64,000 bases of DNA from Saxidomus purpurata (GCA_022818135.1 JAFMSR010000019.1:32775863-32839862); one strand, 5' to 3'. Positions 1-11,641 are shown, numbered from the stretch's first letter. Notes: a model not told the origin generated them from the sequence alone. Numbers and translations are program-made.

Positions 1-544
1 GGGTACCAAGTTGCTCCGCCAGTGATACGCACATTTCCTCTTACACGCACTGTTCTAGCAGGTGCCGGTGTTGTTGTCGTCATGACCGTTGTAGTAGACG
101 GTGTTGACGATGAGGTTGGAGTTGGACTCGGTGTTGCAACAGGTGAAGTAGAGGTTGGTGTGACCGATACTTCCGATGATGTAGCCGTTGGTGTGACCGA
201 TACTTCAGAAGATGTTGGGGTGGGAGTCACTGATACTTCCGAAGATGTAGGCGTTTGTGTCACCGATACTTCCAATGATGTAGGCGTTGATGTCACTGAT
301 ACTTCCGAAGATGTAGGCGTTGGCGTCACCGATACTTCCGAAGATATAGAGGTTGATGTCACCGATACTTCCGAAGATGTAGGGGTTTGTGTCACCGATG
401 CTTCAGAAGATGTAGAGGTTGGCGTCACTGATACTGTCGAAGATGTGGAGGTTGGTGACACCGATACTTCCGAAGATGTAGTCGTTGGTGATACTACCAA
501 TGTATCTGTTGATACAGATGACGTCACTACTGTCGACGATTGGT
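1..544 (-). CDS. SEA-mucin gene, exon i: Ser/Thr repeats leading into SEA module 3 (partial)
   Basis: Exon with a TATTTCAG acceptor, running off the left edge of the window with no stop. It starts in phase 1 and codes Ser/Thr-rich sequence with 11-residue (33-bp) repeats of the form VSVTPTPTSSE, about 11 copies, then a Pro/Thr linker (TTTPAPARTVR) and the residues GNVRITGGATWY at the edge. The last stretch resembles GEFRIISGVGYSP of SEA module 2, so a third SEA module probably begins here. Each mucin exon of this gene uses a different repeat length (26, 21 and 11 residues). Confidence 0.8.
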
Positions 545-1337
545 CTGAAATATAGCTGAACATTATCAAATTCATGCATCATAATAATGCACATACAATT
601 TCTTAAGCATGCATTAGAATTAGTGTAATATGTAAGATTATAGTATTATTTTTGACGCTAACCATACGGAACTGGCTACAACTAGAATCTGCTATCAAAA
701 TACATATTAGTTGCGCATATGCATTACTATAGATTACATTCAAGTCATATACAATATCATTTCAGTTGTCGTAAACCACCCGGTAGTAGTATCACATGTT
801 TTACTGGACACCCCCTGCATCAACAATACGTCCTATACGATATGTTGGACTATGAACATGCAGTGTGAATTAAAACTGTAAAATTTACCTTCAGTTGCTT
901 AATATGTTAGCATTAGTGTATATACTGGCATATTATTAAATGATAACGCATGCTATTTAAAGCATCATTATTTCTATCATAAGTTATGTTTTAAGTGTCT
1001 TATGTTTTAATTATTTTAAAGATGTGATAAATAAAGTCCTTGAAGAAGTATAGACATGCTCGTATTTTAATAAAAAGCTAGAAGTTAAAACCTCTAGAAA
1101 AGCTGTTATACTGCCAATATATTAATATCTACAACTCTGCACACGTTATTATATTTGCGAGGTGTACACAAACCCACCGTGACAATATCAAGGTGCTGTT
1201 GGTCAACCATTGTGCACACTGAGAAAGTGGTTAGTGCGGTAGTTTCTGAACTTAACTTTTGTGCAAAGGGATAAACAAAAAGTAAAAATAAAAAATAAAC
1301 GAATGAAATCCGTAGTCTTGCAAGAAAAATGAGGTAC
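545..1337 (-). other. Intron between exons h and i
   Basis: AT-rich, stop-rich sequence between a valid donor (1337 side) and acceptor (545 side). I see no gene, SINE head or clear repeat in it. Confidence 0.6.
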
Positions 1338-4018
1338 CTGATGGAGAAGTGGTCATAGACACTGTAGAAATCGGTGAGGTGAAATCTGATGTTGAAGTTA
1401 TTATCTCTGTTGATGATGTCATCACTGATGTCGAAGATGTGACATCATGTGATGAAGTGACCACGGGCGTTGATGATGTTGCCCCTGGTGTTGAGCTTAT
1501 CTCTGGTGTTGATGTCATGACTGGTGTTGACGATATTTCCTCAGCTGTTGATGTTGTTATCTCTTGTGTTGATGTTAACACTGGTGTTGACGATGCTACG
1601 TCAGATGTTGATGCTGTGACTTCTGATGTTGACGTAATGACTGATGTTGAAGTGACATCTAGCGTTGACGATGTTGTAACAGCTGTTGATGTTGTTATCA
1701 TTGGTGTTGACGATGTTACCTCAGATGTTGTTTTCATGACCTCTGATGTGGATGTTATCACTGGTGTTGTTGTAGTGACCTCTGGTGTTGACGATATTAC
1801 CTCAAGTGTTGATGCTGTGACCCCTGTTGTTGACGATGTTACTTCTGACGTTGATGTTGTGACCTCTGGTGTTGTCGTTACCACAGGTGTTGACGATATT
1901 ACATCTGTTGTTGATGTTGTTACCTCTCGTGTTGATGTTGTAAACTCTGATGTTGAAATAACAGGAGTTGAGCTTGAAACCTCCGACGTTGATGATGTAA
2001 ATTCTGATGTTGAAACAACAGGTGTTGAGGTTGACATCTCAGATGATCTTGTTAACTCTGACGTTATTAAAACCGAGGTTGAAGTTAAAACTTCTGAAGT
2101 TGATGTTATAAACTCTGATGTTGAGACAACAGGTGTTGAGGTTCGAACCACAGATGCTGATGTTGTAAATTCTAATGTTGAGACAACAGGGGTTGACATT
2201 CGAACCTCCGACGTTGATGTCGTAAACTCTGATGTTGACACAAAAGGGGTTGAGGTTACATCCTCAGATGTTGCTGTTGTAAGCTCTGCTGTTGAGACAA
2301 CAGAGGTTGAGTTTCGAACCTCTGATGTTGTTGTGCTAAGCTCTGATGTTGTGACAACAAGAGTAGATGCTGGACCCTCAGAAACTGGTGTTGTAAACTC
2401 TGATGTTGAGAGAGGTGTTGAGGTCGGCACTGCTGATGTAGATGTTGTAAATTCCGCTGTTAGGGTTGAGACAACAAGGGTCGAAGTTTGAACATATGAT
2501 GTTGATGCTGTATACTCTGATATTGAGGAAACAGAGGTTGCGTTTAGAACCTCTGATGTTGATGTGCTAAGGTCCGATGTTGTGAAAACAGGGGTCGAGG
2601 TTGGAATATATGATGATGATGCTGTAAAGTATGAGGTTGAGACAGCAGGTGTTGAGGTTGGTAACTCTGATCTAGATGTTGTAAACTCCGATGCTGATGT
2701 CGAGACAACAGGGGTCGAGGTTGGAATCTCGGATGTTGAATATGTAGTCTCTGATGTTGAGATAACATAGGTAGAGTTTCGAAACTCCGATGTGGATGTT
2801 GTTGACTCCGATGTTGATGTTGAGGCAACAGGGGTCGCGGTTGGAACATCTGATGTTGATGTTGTAAACTCTGAGGCTGGTGTTGAGACAATAGGGGTCG
2901 AGGTTGGAACAGATAATGTTGATGTTGAAAACTCCGATGCTGATGATGAGACAACAGGGGTCGAGGTTGGAACATCTGATGTTGATGTTGTAAACTCTGA
3001 GGTTGATGTTGAGACAACAGGGGTTGAAGATGAAACAGATAATGTTGATGTTGTCAACTCCGATGTTGATGTTGAGACAACAATGGTCGAGGTTGGAACA
3101 TCTGATGTTGATGTTGTAAACTCCGATGTTGATGTTGAGACAACAGGGGTCGAGGTTGGAACATCTGATGTTGATGTTGTAAACTCTGAGGTTGATGTTG
3201 AGACAACAAGGGTCGAGGTTGGAACATCTGATGTTGATGTTGTCAACTCCGATGTTGATGTTGAGACAACAGGGGTCGAGGTTGAAACATCTGTTGTTGA
3301 TGTTGTAAACTCTGAGGTTGATGTTGAGACAACAGGGGTCGAGGTTGGAACAGATAATGTTGATGTTGTCAACTCCGATGTTGATATTGAGACAACAGGG
3401 GTCGAGGTTGGAACATCTGTTGTTGATGTTGTAAACTCCGAGTTGATGTTGTGAAATAGGGTTCGGTGAACTCTGATGTTAGGGTTGAGGATGAAACAAC
3501 TGAAGGCGATGAAGTAAACTCTGATGTTGTGACAACAGGTGTTGAGGTAGCAAAATCTGAGATTGGTGTTGTAAGATCCGATGTAGTGATAACAAAGGTT
3601 AAAGTTGAAACGTCTGTTCTTGATGTTGTAACATCGGATGTTCTGAAAAGGGTTGAGGATGGAATATTTGAAGGCGATGAAGTAAACTCTGATGTCGTGA
3701 CAACAGGTGTTGTGGTTGCAACATCTGCTGTTGATGTTGTAATTTCAGATGAAGTGGAAACAGAGGTTGAAGTTTGAACGTCTGTTGTTGACGTTGTTAG
3801 CTCAGATGTTGTGACAACAGGTACTGAACTTGGCTCCACTGATGTTGATGTTGTTATCGCAGCTGTTGTTTTTGTCACCTCCGGTGCTGATGTAGTTATA
3901 TTTTGTGATGTAACTTGTGTTGATGTAAGTATCTCTTTGGGTGATGTCGTATTTACTGCAGTTGATGATATCAATGACACAGAGGATGACGATATTGTAA
4001 CTGAAGTTAAACTCAAGT
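1338..4018 (-). CDS. SEA-mucin gene, exon h: giant Ser/Thr repeat block with a frame break
   Basis: A 2681-bp exon from a TTATTCAG acceptor to a GTACCT donor, phase 1 at both ends. It encodes about 890 residues that are almost all Ser, Thr, Val, Pro and Glu, in imperfect 21-residue (63-bp) repeats of the kind TSTPVVSTSTSEFTTSTSDV, best conserved at 2790-3440 and more divergent towards both ends. This is a mucin-type, probably densely O-glycosylated, extended extracellular segment. The frame is open from 4018 to about 3443 and from about 3450 to 1338, but the two parts are in different frames: at 3440-3455 one base appears to be missing from a repeat unit. An assembly error in a repeat, or a real frameshift allele, would both explain this. 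Opposite-strand open frames (1349-2491, 2792-3454) are Asp/Val/Thr shadows. Confidence 0.85.
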
Positions 4019-4744
4019 CTGAATAAAAACGTGATGATAAAATAGCAAATAAAGAAGTAGAAATACAGAAAACTCATTAAAATAAAATAAGCGAAGTGGA
4101 CGCACATATTGTCAAATCTGAAAAAAAGCAATTTAGGTGTTTCTAATCTACTGAAGGTTATTGAATCACACGTGCTGTACTGATCAACCAATTGTAGTTG
4201 TAGTAAATTTGTGAACTAACTGAAGAAACGTAAGAAGTGGCTAATAAATGTTATAGAAAGATATTTATAAATCTAAAAAATATGCTTTCAAAAGTAAAAA
4301 ACTAAAAATAAAGCTTAACTAGGAGATGAATAGAAATGGAGTCTAAAATATTTTCAAGAAACATATAAAAAGCAAGCATCTAAAATGTTGTTAAATATTT
4401 TGAAAAGGCATAGCAGAATACCACTACATCAACGTTTCTAGATCTACTTTTATACATAGAATCAAAACGTTTATAAGTTTTTGCAAACACGTACATGTAT
4501 AGTTTACTCAACACTGTCAAATTTCATATACATGTTTATCCCTTCAAAAACAACATTTGAGCCACGCCGTGATTAAACTAAAGTTAAGCCTGAGGGATCT
4601 GTAAGGAGCCAGATCAGCCTGCACATCCGACCAGTCTGAGTCCAGTCTGATCTGGTTCAAGAAAGTTTGACAACGGATAACCTGAGAAGCACTAGATGTT
4701 ACAGTCGATATACTGAAAAATGTTCCGTGGTAATGATTGCATTT

Positions 4745-5035
4745 ATTTAAAGGAGCACTCCATACAACGACCAGATTATATTCTCAAAACCTTAAAGGGG
4801 CACTCCCTACAACGGTAAGATTATATTTTTAAAACGTCAAAGGGACACTCGGAACAACCTCAAGACGTTGAAGGGACACTCCATACAACGATCAGATTAT
4901 ATTCACAAGCGTTAAAGGGGCACTCCCTACATTTAGCAGATTATATTCTCAAAACGTTAAAGGTGCACTACTTATAACTATAAGATTATATTCTCAAAAC
5001 ATTAAAGGTGCACTCCCTACATCTAGCAGATTATT
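4745..5035. repeat. Tandem ~45-bp repeat in intron between exons g and h
   Basis: About six imperfect units containing 'aaaggggcactccctacaa' followed by 'agattatattctcaaaac'. A single related unit with the same downstream sequence ('gtgttca.taaacgtgagatgataaa') lies at 23795-23880, so this is a dispersed repeat whose unit has been tandemly amplified here. The rest of the 1.5-kb intron (4019-5539) shows nothing else recognisable. Confidence 0.75.
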
Positions 5036-5539
5036 TTATCCAACCATTAATGTGTTCAATGAATGTAAAATGATAAACAAATAGAAGCTATAACCTTAAA
5101 TAACAATTGAAAAATGCCTCATTTTAGCAAAAAAAAATTAACAGAGATCTTCTGTAATTATAGATTGCTATGCACCCATTCATTGTACAACATTACATCG
5201 ACTATTGAATGTTTTATGGTAGTGCAACATATTCTAAAACGCTGCTAATGACTGGAATGTATAGCTTAAACTTTAAGGTTAAGTCATAATTCTTGCAAAT
5301 ATTCTATTATTTATACTTTTGAAGTTATTTAATCTTACACCAGTTTTAGAAAGTGTGTCTCTGAAAAAAAATGTATTTTCAAAAACTAACTTAAGACCAG
5401 TATGTTGAAACGTTGTTTTCCAACGGCGTGGTTCAATTTCGTTCTTGAACAGTCCCCAATCCCAATCTATAGAAGGTAAAACAAACCCTTTTCCAAGTGT
5501 CTACAAACAGAAACAAGATCATTTTCAGTTTAAACTTAC

Positions 5540-5704
5540 CAGCAGACGATTCAATACGTGATGAGGTTGTCACGACTGATGATGTAATTGCAGGCGTTGT
5601 GTGCGATGACGTTGGAGATGACGTCATTGAAACTGTAGCACTTTCTGATGAACTAACCATAGATGTTGAAGGCATCGAAGATGAGGACACAGAAACTGCA
5701 AGAA
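5540..5704 (-). CDS. SEA-mucin gene, exon g: short Ser/Thr exon
   Basis: A 165-bp exon with a TTTTACAG acceptor and a GTAAG donor, phase 1 on both sides. It codes about 55 residues rich in Ser and Thr (VLAVSVSSSSMPSTSMVSS and onward, ending SSRIESSA). It carries no Cys and no recognisable fold and reads as a mucin-type linker. A second possible acceptor lies nine bases inside (after CTTGCAG), which would shorten the exon by three codons without changing frame. Confidence 0.75.
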
Positions 5705-6201
5705 CTGTAAAACAAAATAAAACATTGTTTATTTCTTTGTTAATTTTTTTCCTACGACCCTAAAAAAAGTAAAATCTTAGCTTATTTTCATGATGCTGTA
5801 ATATAATACATTTAAATTCAGTTTCTGCTAAAATATTTCTATTGCGGTCAATCTGAATGAATTGAAATAATTTTAGCGGCAAAAAAGCCATACACCAGTT
5901 AGGGTACCAGTCAAATAAAAGGGCTAAATATGAGGTATCTTTGTAGTTAAAATTAACTCCGTTTATAACGAACTCATTGGGACAATTTAAATTTGTTCCT
6001 TATATCTAGAGTTTGTTACATCAATATAAACTTTTCCTAAAAAAATAGATTCTAAAGGAAGAAAAGAAAACTCGGGGAGAGAAAATTTGTTCATTATATA
6101 TTCGAAATTTCGCTATATCCGCAGTCGTTATATACGGAATTTACTGTAATAAAGGGCACACCATTAGTGTTTTCTAACGGATAATACAAAGTATTCCAAA
6201 C

Positions 6202-6353
6202 CTGTAGTCTGGATGCTATCTGGGTCAATCACAATGCCTGTTGTGCTTTCAAGCCCACCAACGGCTGCTCGAAGAATCCCAGTTATATAGTCTCCAGTAA
6301 CTAATGTCGTTGTCTGCGCAACTACCGCATCGTAGCTCACTGTTCCATCAGGA
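6202..6353 (-). CDS. SEA-mucin gene, exon f: end of SEA module 2
   Basis: A 152-bp exon with an acceptor reading ATTTAG and a GTTTGG donor. Translation gives SPDGTVSYDAVVAQTTTLVT, then GDYITGILRAAVGG and GIVIDPDSIQTT. This is the second half of a SEA module: the strand after the cleavage-site position, a helix, and a last strand. At the self-cleavage position it has G-T-V-S-Y instead of the canonical G-S-V-V-V, so the serine nucleophile is missing and the module is probably not cleaved. The exon leaves in phase 1. Confidence 0.82.
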
Positions 6354-6677
6354 CTAAATGATAAAGGTCAAAAGTGAGAAGTTAAATTACTGTAAATCGT
6401 GAAATTTTCGAGTGACAAAAGCGAACAAAAAGACTTATTTGGGAATTTTAAGTTTAAGAAGGAAGAATTCTATTTAAAGTAATCTACATTTATTGAAATG
6501 GCCTTTTCTTTTCCATCAAAACTGATGTCAAACTATACCAAGCAACACAAATATATAGGATTAAAAAAATTAAAACGAAGATACTGAGGAATGCATGTAT
6601 CGTTTAGGATGTATATTGGAATAAACTCAGATGTTTAAAAAAATAGTTTCGAGTGTTTCAATGTTTCGTTCACTTAC

Positions 6678-6742
6678 CTAAATGAAATGTCAGTAATTTG
6701 GGCGTTCAACCCCGTGCCTTGGCCATTCATAATTGCCACTAA
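6678..6742 (-). CDS. SEA-mucin gene, exon e: middle of SEA module 2
   Basis: A 65-bp mini-exon with a TTTTTTACAG acceptor and a GTAAGTG donor. It codes LVAIMNGQGTGLNAQITDI and then SF before a split Ser codon. It occupies the same place as the 59-bp mini-exon of module 1 and has identical phases (0 in, 2 out). Confidence 0.78.
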
Positions 6743-6862
6743 CTGTAAAAAAAGAGAAATATAAACATTGTATCAAAACATGCATGATTATAGATCAATC
6801 TATTTGCGAAATACGCTTCAATTTCAAAGACAAACTGAACAAGTGACAGGAAATTGTCACAA

Positions 6863-8081
6863 AACCAGGTTTTCATTTTCCAGTCTGCTGGCCGAGCGCA
6901 AATGTGTTTTAAAGTCAGTAGATATACATAATGTGAAAAAGAAACAAAGGTCTTCTTCTACATATTACATGTGTAAAAAAGCAAAGGGCCATAATTCAGG
7001 CAAAATTGATCCAAACACAAAACCCAGACAATATGCACGAGGGCACTTGATGACAACAGTTGTGTGAGAGTTTGGTTTAAATATCTTGAGAAATGTAGGA
7101 GGAAGTGGGCACGTGACAGTATTCTTCTATATATAACATATGTGGAAAAAAAGCAAAGGGCCATAATTCAGGCAAAAATTATAAAAAAAAAAAAGAAAAA
7201 AAAAAAAACTTGCTCTATGTGGGGTTTGAACCGCTGGTCTCATGAGAAATTTTGTCATCTTACTGTAACAGAATACTCCAAAGTATACAGGACTGGTAAT
7301 CTATTCTAAAAATAAACAGTAATAACAGAGTATTCTCCCTTTTATAATAACAGAGTATTCTCCCTTTTATATATACTTAAATAAGGAGACACAAAATTGC
7401 TAACGGACGGACGGACGGACGACCAGGGGCAGAACATTATATATTCAAAATTCTTTAGTTCACAATTATAGTTCTGTGAAAGTTTGGTTGAAATCCCTTG
7501 AGAAATGTAGGAGTTGCACACAGAAGAGTATTTCTCTATATATATTACATTATGTGGAAAAAAACAAAGGGCCATAATTCTGTCAAAAATGATCAAATCA
7601 CAAAACCCCGACAATATGCGCCAGGGCACTTGGTGACAATAATTCTGTGAAAGTTTGGTTGAAATCCCTTGAGAAGTGTAGAAGGAGTTGCGCACAGAAG
7701 AATTACATGTGAAAAAAAACAAAGGGCCATAATTCTGTCAAAAATGACCAAATCACAAAACCCGGAATATATGCGCCAGGGCACTTCATGACAATACTTC
7801 TGTGAAAGTTTGGTTGAAATCCGTTGAGAAATGTAGGAGGAGTTGCGCACAGAATAATTACATTTGAAAAAAAACAAAGGGCCATAACTCTGTCAAAAAT
7901 GACCAAATCACAAAACCCCGACAATATGCGCCAGGGCACTTCATGACAATACTTCTGTGAAAGTTTGGTTGAAATCCGTTGAGAAATGTAGGAGGAGTTG
8001 CACACAGAAGAAATTGTTTACGCCCGCCCGCCGACATACCCCAATCTAATAACCAGGATTTTTCCTTCGGAAAACCTGGTT
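6863..8081. mobile_element. Inverted-repeat-ended element filled with ~155-bp monomers
   Basis: The ends are a perfect 12-base inverted repeat, AACCAGGTTTTC at 6863-6874 and GAAAACCTGGTT at 8070-8081. The interior has five monomers, each with 'gggccataattc' (near 6986, 7158, 7569, 7724, 7879) and 'gtgaaagtttggttgaaat'. The spacing settles at 155 bp in the last three. One monomer is enlarged by an insert with poly-A, a tandem 29-bp duplication (7318-7375) and 'acggacggacgg' runs. No transposase frame is present, so it is non-autonomous. It lies in the intron between exons d and e of the SEA-mucin gene. Confidence 0.75.
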
Positions 8082-8568
8082 AATAAAAAAGTTGCAGTGT
8101 TCGTATATATTATTAAATTCTCTAAAAATCAATCACATTTTATGAAGCAAAACAGGAACACTTTTAAAGCCTCGTGATATATTTTTCATAACTCCCTAGA
8201 TGGCTTCACAGTAACTGTAGATAGGAAGTGAGTAATAATAGACGTTTAAAGCTGCTCACTCTCAGTGTGCAGGTGCCGTCAAAATAAGCTCATTTATCAT
8301 TTTCAACAGATTTTTTACTTGATTTGACTTGACGTGTTGTCGATTCTAATCATTACTTTACATTTTTATGTTTTTGTATATCTTTTTGAAGAAATCTTTT
8401 CTTTTTTTTTAACTATATAAAAATGCTACATAGATGCAACAGCTACTCCGGATATAAGGAACAAATTCAGATGGTCACAAGGCGTTCGTTACATACGGAG
8501 TTGACTATTTTCGTACAAGCGCTGTGGAAATTTAACTGATGTATATCAGTCTTAGTATTCATATATAC

Positions 8569-8735
8569 CTGCCCTTCCACTAAAGCTCTGTAAACAATAT
8601 ACAACTGTGACGTCTTGTTCGCTAGATCAGGACTATAGCCTACACCAGAGATAATCCTAAACTCTCCGGTCACGTATACCGTCGCTGGTACGACAGCAAC
8701 TGAGGACGAAACTGACGATGTTGTTGTTGGAGTAA
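8569..8735 (-). CDS. SEA-mucin gene, exon d: linker and start of SEA module 2
   Basis: A 167-bp exon with a TTTTCAG acceptor and a GTATAT donor. It begins with a Thr/Ser linker (VTPTTTSSVSSSVAVVPATV) and continues into GEFRIISGVGYSPDL...LYIVYRALVEGQ, the first strand and helix of a SEA module, with an NKT glycosylation sequon. It enters in phase 1 and leaves on a codon boundary, exactly as the equivalent exon of module 1. The Ser/Thr start continues the mucin character of the preceding exon. Confidence 0.82.
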
Positions 8736-9252
8736 CTGAAAACAGAAAATCGACAGTAAAAAATGAACGTACATGTGAAAATTAGTAAACTACATTAAAA
8801 ATGAACTCTTAGTCTACTGGTGGTAAGTGATTATGACTCAAGATCAGCCTGTACATCTAATCTACTAATGTTTGCTATTAAGTCACTAAATTTATAAATG
8901 AGTACATGTACCTCTTTTTATAATTATTATAGTACAATTAAAACTGAAAGATTTAAAAATCCACCCTTAACTGAATTTCAAAAGCCAATTTTCTGAGGAA
9001 ATAAAACACAAATTAATGAGTTTAGTGTCATCAACGTGCAGGAGTCTCCTATGGACCATTAGGTAGCACCTTTACAAAAATTAGTACTGTCATGATTTTC
9101 ACGAACATACAGATCGTATTTTTGACGGAACAGTTACATCTATAGGCTAGACAAATGATTACCAACTATAATTAGATTTAATATATGGTTATTATGATCA
9201 AACTTCGTACATCTATACAAGTATTTCAGCACGAAATAAGCGAAATTCATAC
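8736..9252 (-). other. Intron between exons c and d
   Basis: AT-rich sequence with matching splice sites at both ends. Nothing else recognised. Confidence 0.6.
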
Positions 9253-10046
9253 CTGTTGTGGTTGGAAGTGTCGGCGTGGATGTTTGTGATGACGTCGTTT
9301 CCGATGATGATTGTAAAACCGATGAGGACGTCGATGTCATTGATGAAGTTAATGATGACGTCATTTTTGACGTTGTTTCCGATGTTGAATGTGAAACAGA
9401 TGAAGACGTCGGTGTCATTGATGAAGTTGATGATGACGTCATTTTTGACGCTGTTTCCGATACTGATTGTGAAGCTGGTGAAGAGGTCAAAGGTAATGAC
9501 CTCATGTGTGTTGTTGCTTCCGGTGTTGATTGTGCAACTGGTGAAGACGTTGGGGTTATTGATGAAGTCAGTGAAGACGTCATTTCTGAGGAAGTTTCTG
9601 ATACTGATGTAACCTGTGAAGACACTGAAGTCATTGATGAAGTAGATGACGACGTCATTGGTGACGTACTTTCTGCTGTTGATTGTGCAACTGGCAAAGA
9701 CGTCGATGTCATTGATGAAGTTGGTGATGACGTCATTTGTGATGTTGTTACCGGCGTTGATTGTGTAACTGATGAAGACGTTAGTTTCATTGAAGTCATC
9801 GATGGCGTAATAGATGACGTGATTGGAGAGCTAGTACTTGAGGAAGTTTGTGTGGGAACTGATGAAGTTGGAGACGGAGCAGGGCTTTCGCTTCGTATAT
9901 GGAACTGTGTTATATCTATATATCCTTCTTTGTTAGTTAAATTTTGTAATTCATTAAATAGATTTTCTAATTCCTCTACAGTTACTGCACTACTTGTCAC
10001 TATTTCGAAATCTGCAACAACTGTATCGGTTGCGTCGCTTTCTTGT
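9253..10046 (-). CDS. SEA-mucin gene, exon c: end of SEA module 1 and Ser/Thr mucin block
   Basis: A 794-bp exon with a TTTCTTTCAG acceptor and a GTATG donor. The first ~55 residues complete SEA module 1: after RQESDATDTVVADFEIVTS comes a helix-like stretch (VTVEELENLFNELQNLTNKEG) and the closing strand YIDITQFHI. The canonical G-S-V-V-V self-cleavage motif of SEA modules is absent, so autoproteolysis looks unlikely here. The remaining ~210 residues are Ser/Thr/Pro/Met-rich, with imperfect repeats of about 26 residues around 'SPMTSSSTSSMTSVSS', expected to be heavily O-glycosylated. The open frame on the opposite strand is an Asp/Val-rich shadow of these repeats. The exon ends in phase 1. Confidence 0.85.
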
Positions 10047-11211
10047 CTGAAAGAAAAGAAATGCAACTTACTTGAATGCAGGGGAAGATACTCATACAAA
10101 ACTACAGTAAAGTTCTATCATAGTTACTTCCCTTACTCTCTATAGGCCATTATTTTGTGTACATGTCTGCCAAAGGAAACTGCTTTTCAAACCCTCGACG
10201 CCACTGGCTAATAAGCCACAATAGATCTAATTACCAAAAAGAACCTGGGTTTTGTTTCTGAATCAGCAACTCTAGAAAAAGTGTAATCATATAGCAGATT
10301 ATACGGGTTTTATCATTTTTAAAATGAAAACGAAATAATCTTTATTTCAACTTAAATGACCTCAGTTTTCATTTTTCTTTTCAACACCATAATAAAATGC
10401 AGCGACCTATGAAAAAAATATACCCCGACAACTCAGCAAAACGTGACAACTTAATTCTGTTTCACTAATCGTTTTTTTAAGTCGTGATAAAAAGGTAAAT
10501 GTAATAGAATTTATGATGGTCGACGTGCTTCAATTGCTCAAGTTAAGTATCACTTTATGAGCGACATATGATAATTCAAATCCAAATAAATTTAGGTCGA
10601 TTATCTTGGTTATGTGTCCATATTAAACATTTTTTATATCTAAACACAGTGCTTCTCGAAATATGATAAGGAACACAATTTTATTTAATTCATAACATAA
10701 TTCATATTTGGTTAAAGCGACCGTTTCAAAGAATTCATTGCAACAATATTCAACGACGGAATGACAATATTCTGTTATAACAAAAAGCCCTAGAATTGTG
10801 TAACCTTTACCATCATGGCGTCAATCTTTGCGATCAATGTGCAACAAAATCAGTACATGTATTCTCTTTTTTTTTTCGGATGCTTACAAAACTTTTACAG
10901 GGCTTAACATTATTGTAGTATTGGGAGTCTGACTCGTGACTCATAGGTGGGTGGGGACTATTATACTGTTTAACGGGGATGGTACAGTACTCTCTATCAT
11001 ACTAAATGTAAACATCTTCATGCAACTATTCATGGCGCCTTTTCAGGTTTTAATATACAACAGGTCTATATAATTATTAAATTTTACGACGAATTTAAAT
11101 TCAAGCATTCATAGATATAAATATCATTTATAAAGATGACACGAATGAAATAAGGTATGCATGTACTTAACATGTTTAAAGAGATAAAAGACAGAATAAA
11201 AAACCACTTAC
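10047..11211 (-). other. Intron between exons b and c
   Basis: AT-rich 1.2-kb intron without a recognisable repeat or gene. Its counterpart in SEA module 2 (between exons e and f, 6354-6677) has the same phase but only 324 bp. Confidence 0.55.
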
Positions 11212-11270
11212 CGAAAACTGTTAATGGTTATAGCGGCTGTATATTGTGTGTCATTGAATGCACATTCCAG
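11212..11270 (-). CDS. SEA-mucin gene, exon b: middle of SEA module 1
   Basis: A 59-bp mini-exon with a TTTAG acceptor and a GTAAGTG donor. It codes 19 residues plus two bases: LECAFNDTQYTAAITINSF, then a split Arg codon. Its partner in module 2 (6678-6742) is 65 bp, also starts on a codon boundary, also ends in phase 2, and ends with the similar ITDISF. The shared architecture is the main evidence that both are SEA modules descended from one three-exon cassette. Too short to be seen as an open frame on its own. Confidence 0.7.
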
Positions 11271-11526
11271 CTAAATTATAAAACAAAAATATGCAAATTT
11301 TATGTCTCTGTAAGAATATGCAAGACAAAAGTTAGGCGACTAATATAAATTATATGACAATATAAAGTTTAAAAAAAGACAGGAGTTATCGTACCTACTC
11401 GTTTTGTGTCAAACAAGAAAAGTGACACATTTGTCCGCCTTTGTCACAAAACAAGAGCAGATTTCCATAACTGTGCTCTTACTGAGTAACGACTGTGAGG
11501 TAATGTTCATTACAAGAAGTAAAACA

Positions 11527-11588
11527 ATCATCATCATCATCCTCATCATCCTCAACATCCTCATCATCCTCATCATCATCATCATCAC
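11527..11588. repeat. ATC/CTC trinucleotide microsatellite
   Basis: Interrupted (ATC)n run with CTC and AAC variants, inside the intron between exons a and b. Opposite open frames here (Ile-rich and Met-rich) are artefacts of the repeat. Confidence 0.9.
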
Positions 11589-11641
11589 AACCACTACCAT
11601 TATCATCAGCCTTATAGCAGAATAATGAATTAACAGCTTAC

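Noticed and set aside
22..555. Plus-strand open frame of 177 residues
   Set aside because: Antisense shadow of the 11-residue mucin repeats in exon i.
2544..3017. Minus-strand His/Gln/Pro-rich open frame
   Set aside because: Alternative frame of the same repeat; only the Ser/Thr frame is continuous with both splice sites.
1349..3454. Long plus-strand open frames rich in Asp, Val and Thr
   Set aside because: They are the antisense of the Ser/Thr mucin repeats; the minus frame has correct splice sites and links to SEA exons, the plus frames do not.
7205..7270. Reversed tRNA-like B box at 'ggtttgaaccgctgg', and a similar one near 11850
   Set aside because: Only the B-box half is recognisable; not enough for a SINE call.
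7342..8005. Overlapping minus-strand open frames with 'ISTKLSQKYCHE' repeats
   Set aside because: Translations of the 155-bp monomers; no start context or conserved frame between monomers.
9258..10145. Plus-strand open frame of 295 residues
   Set aside because: Antisense shadow of mucin exon c; it runs through the splice acceptor without reason.
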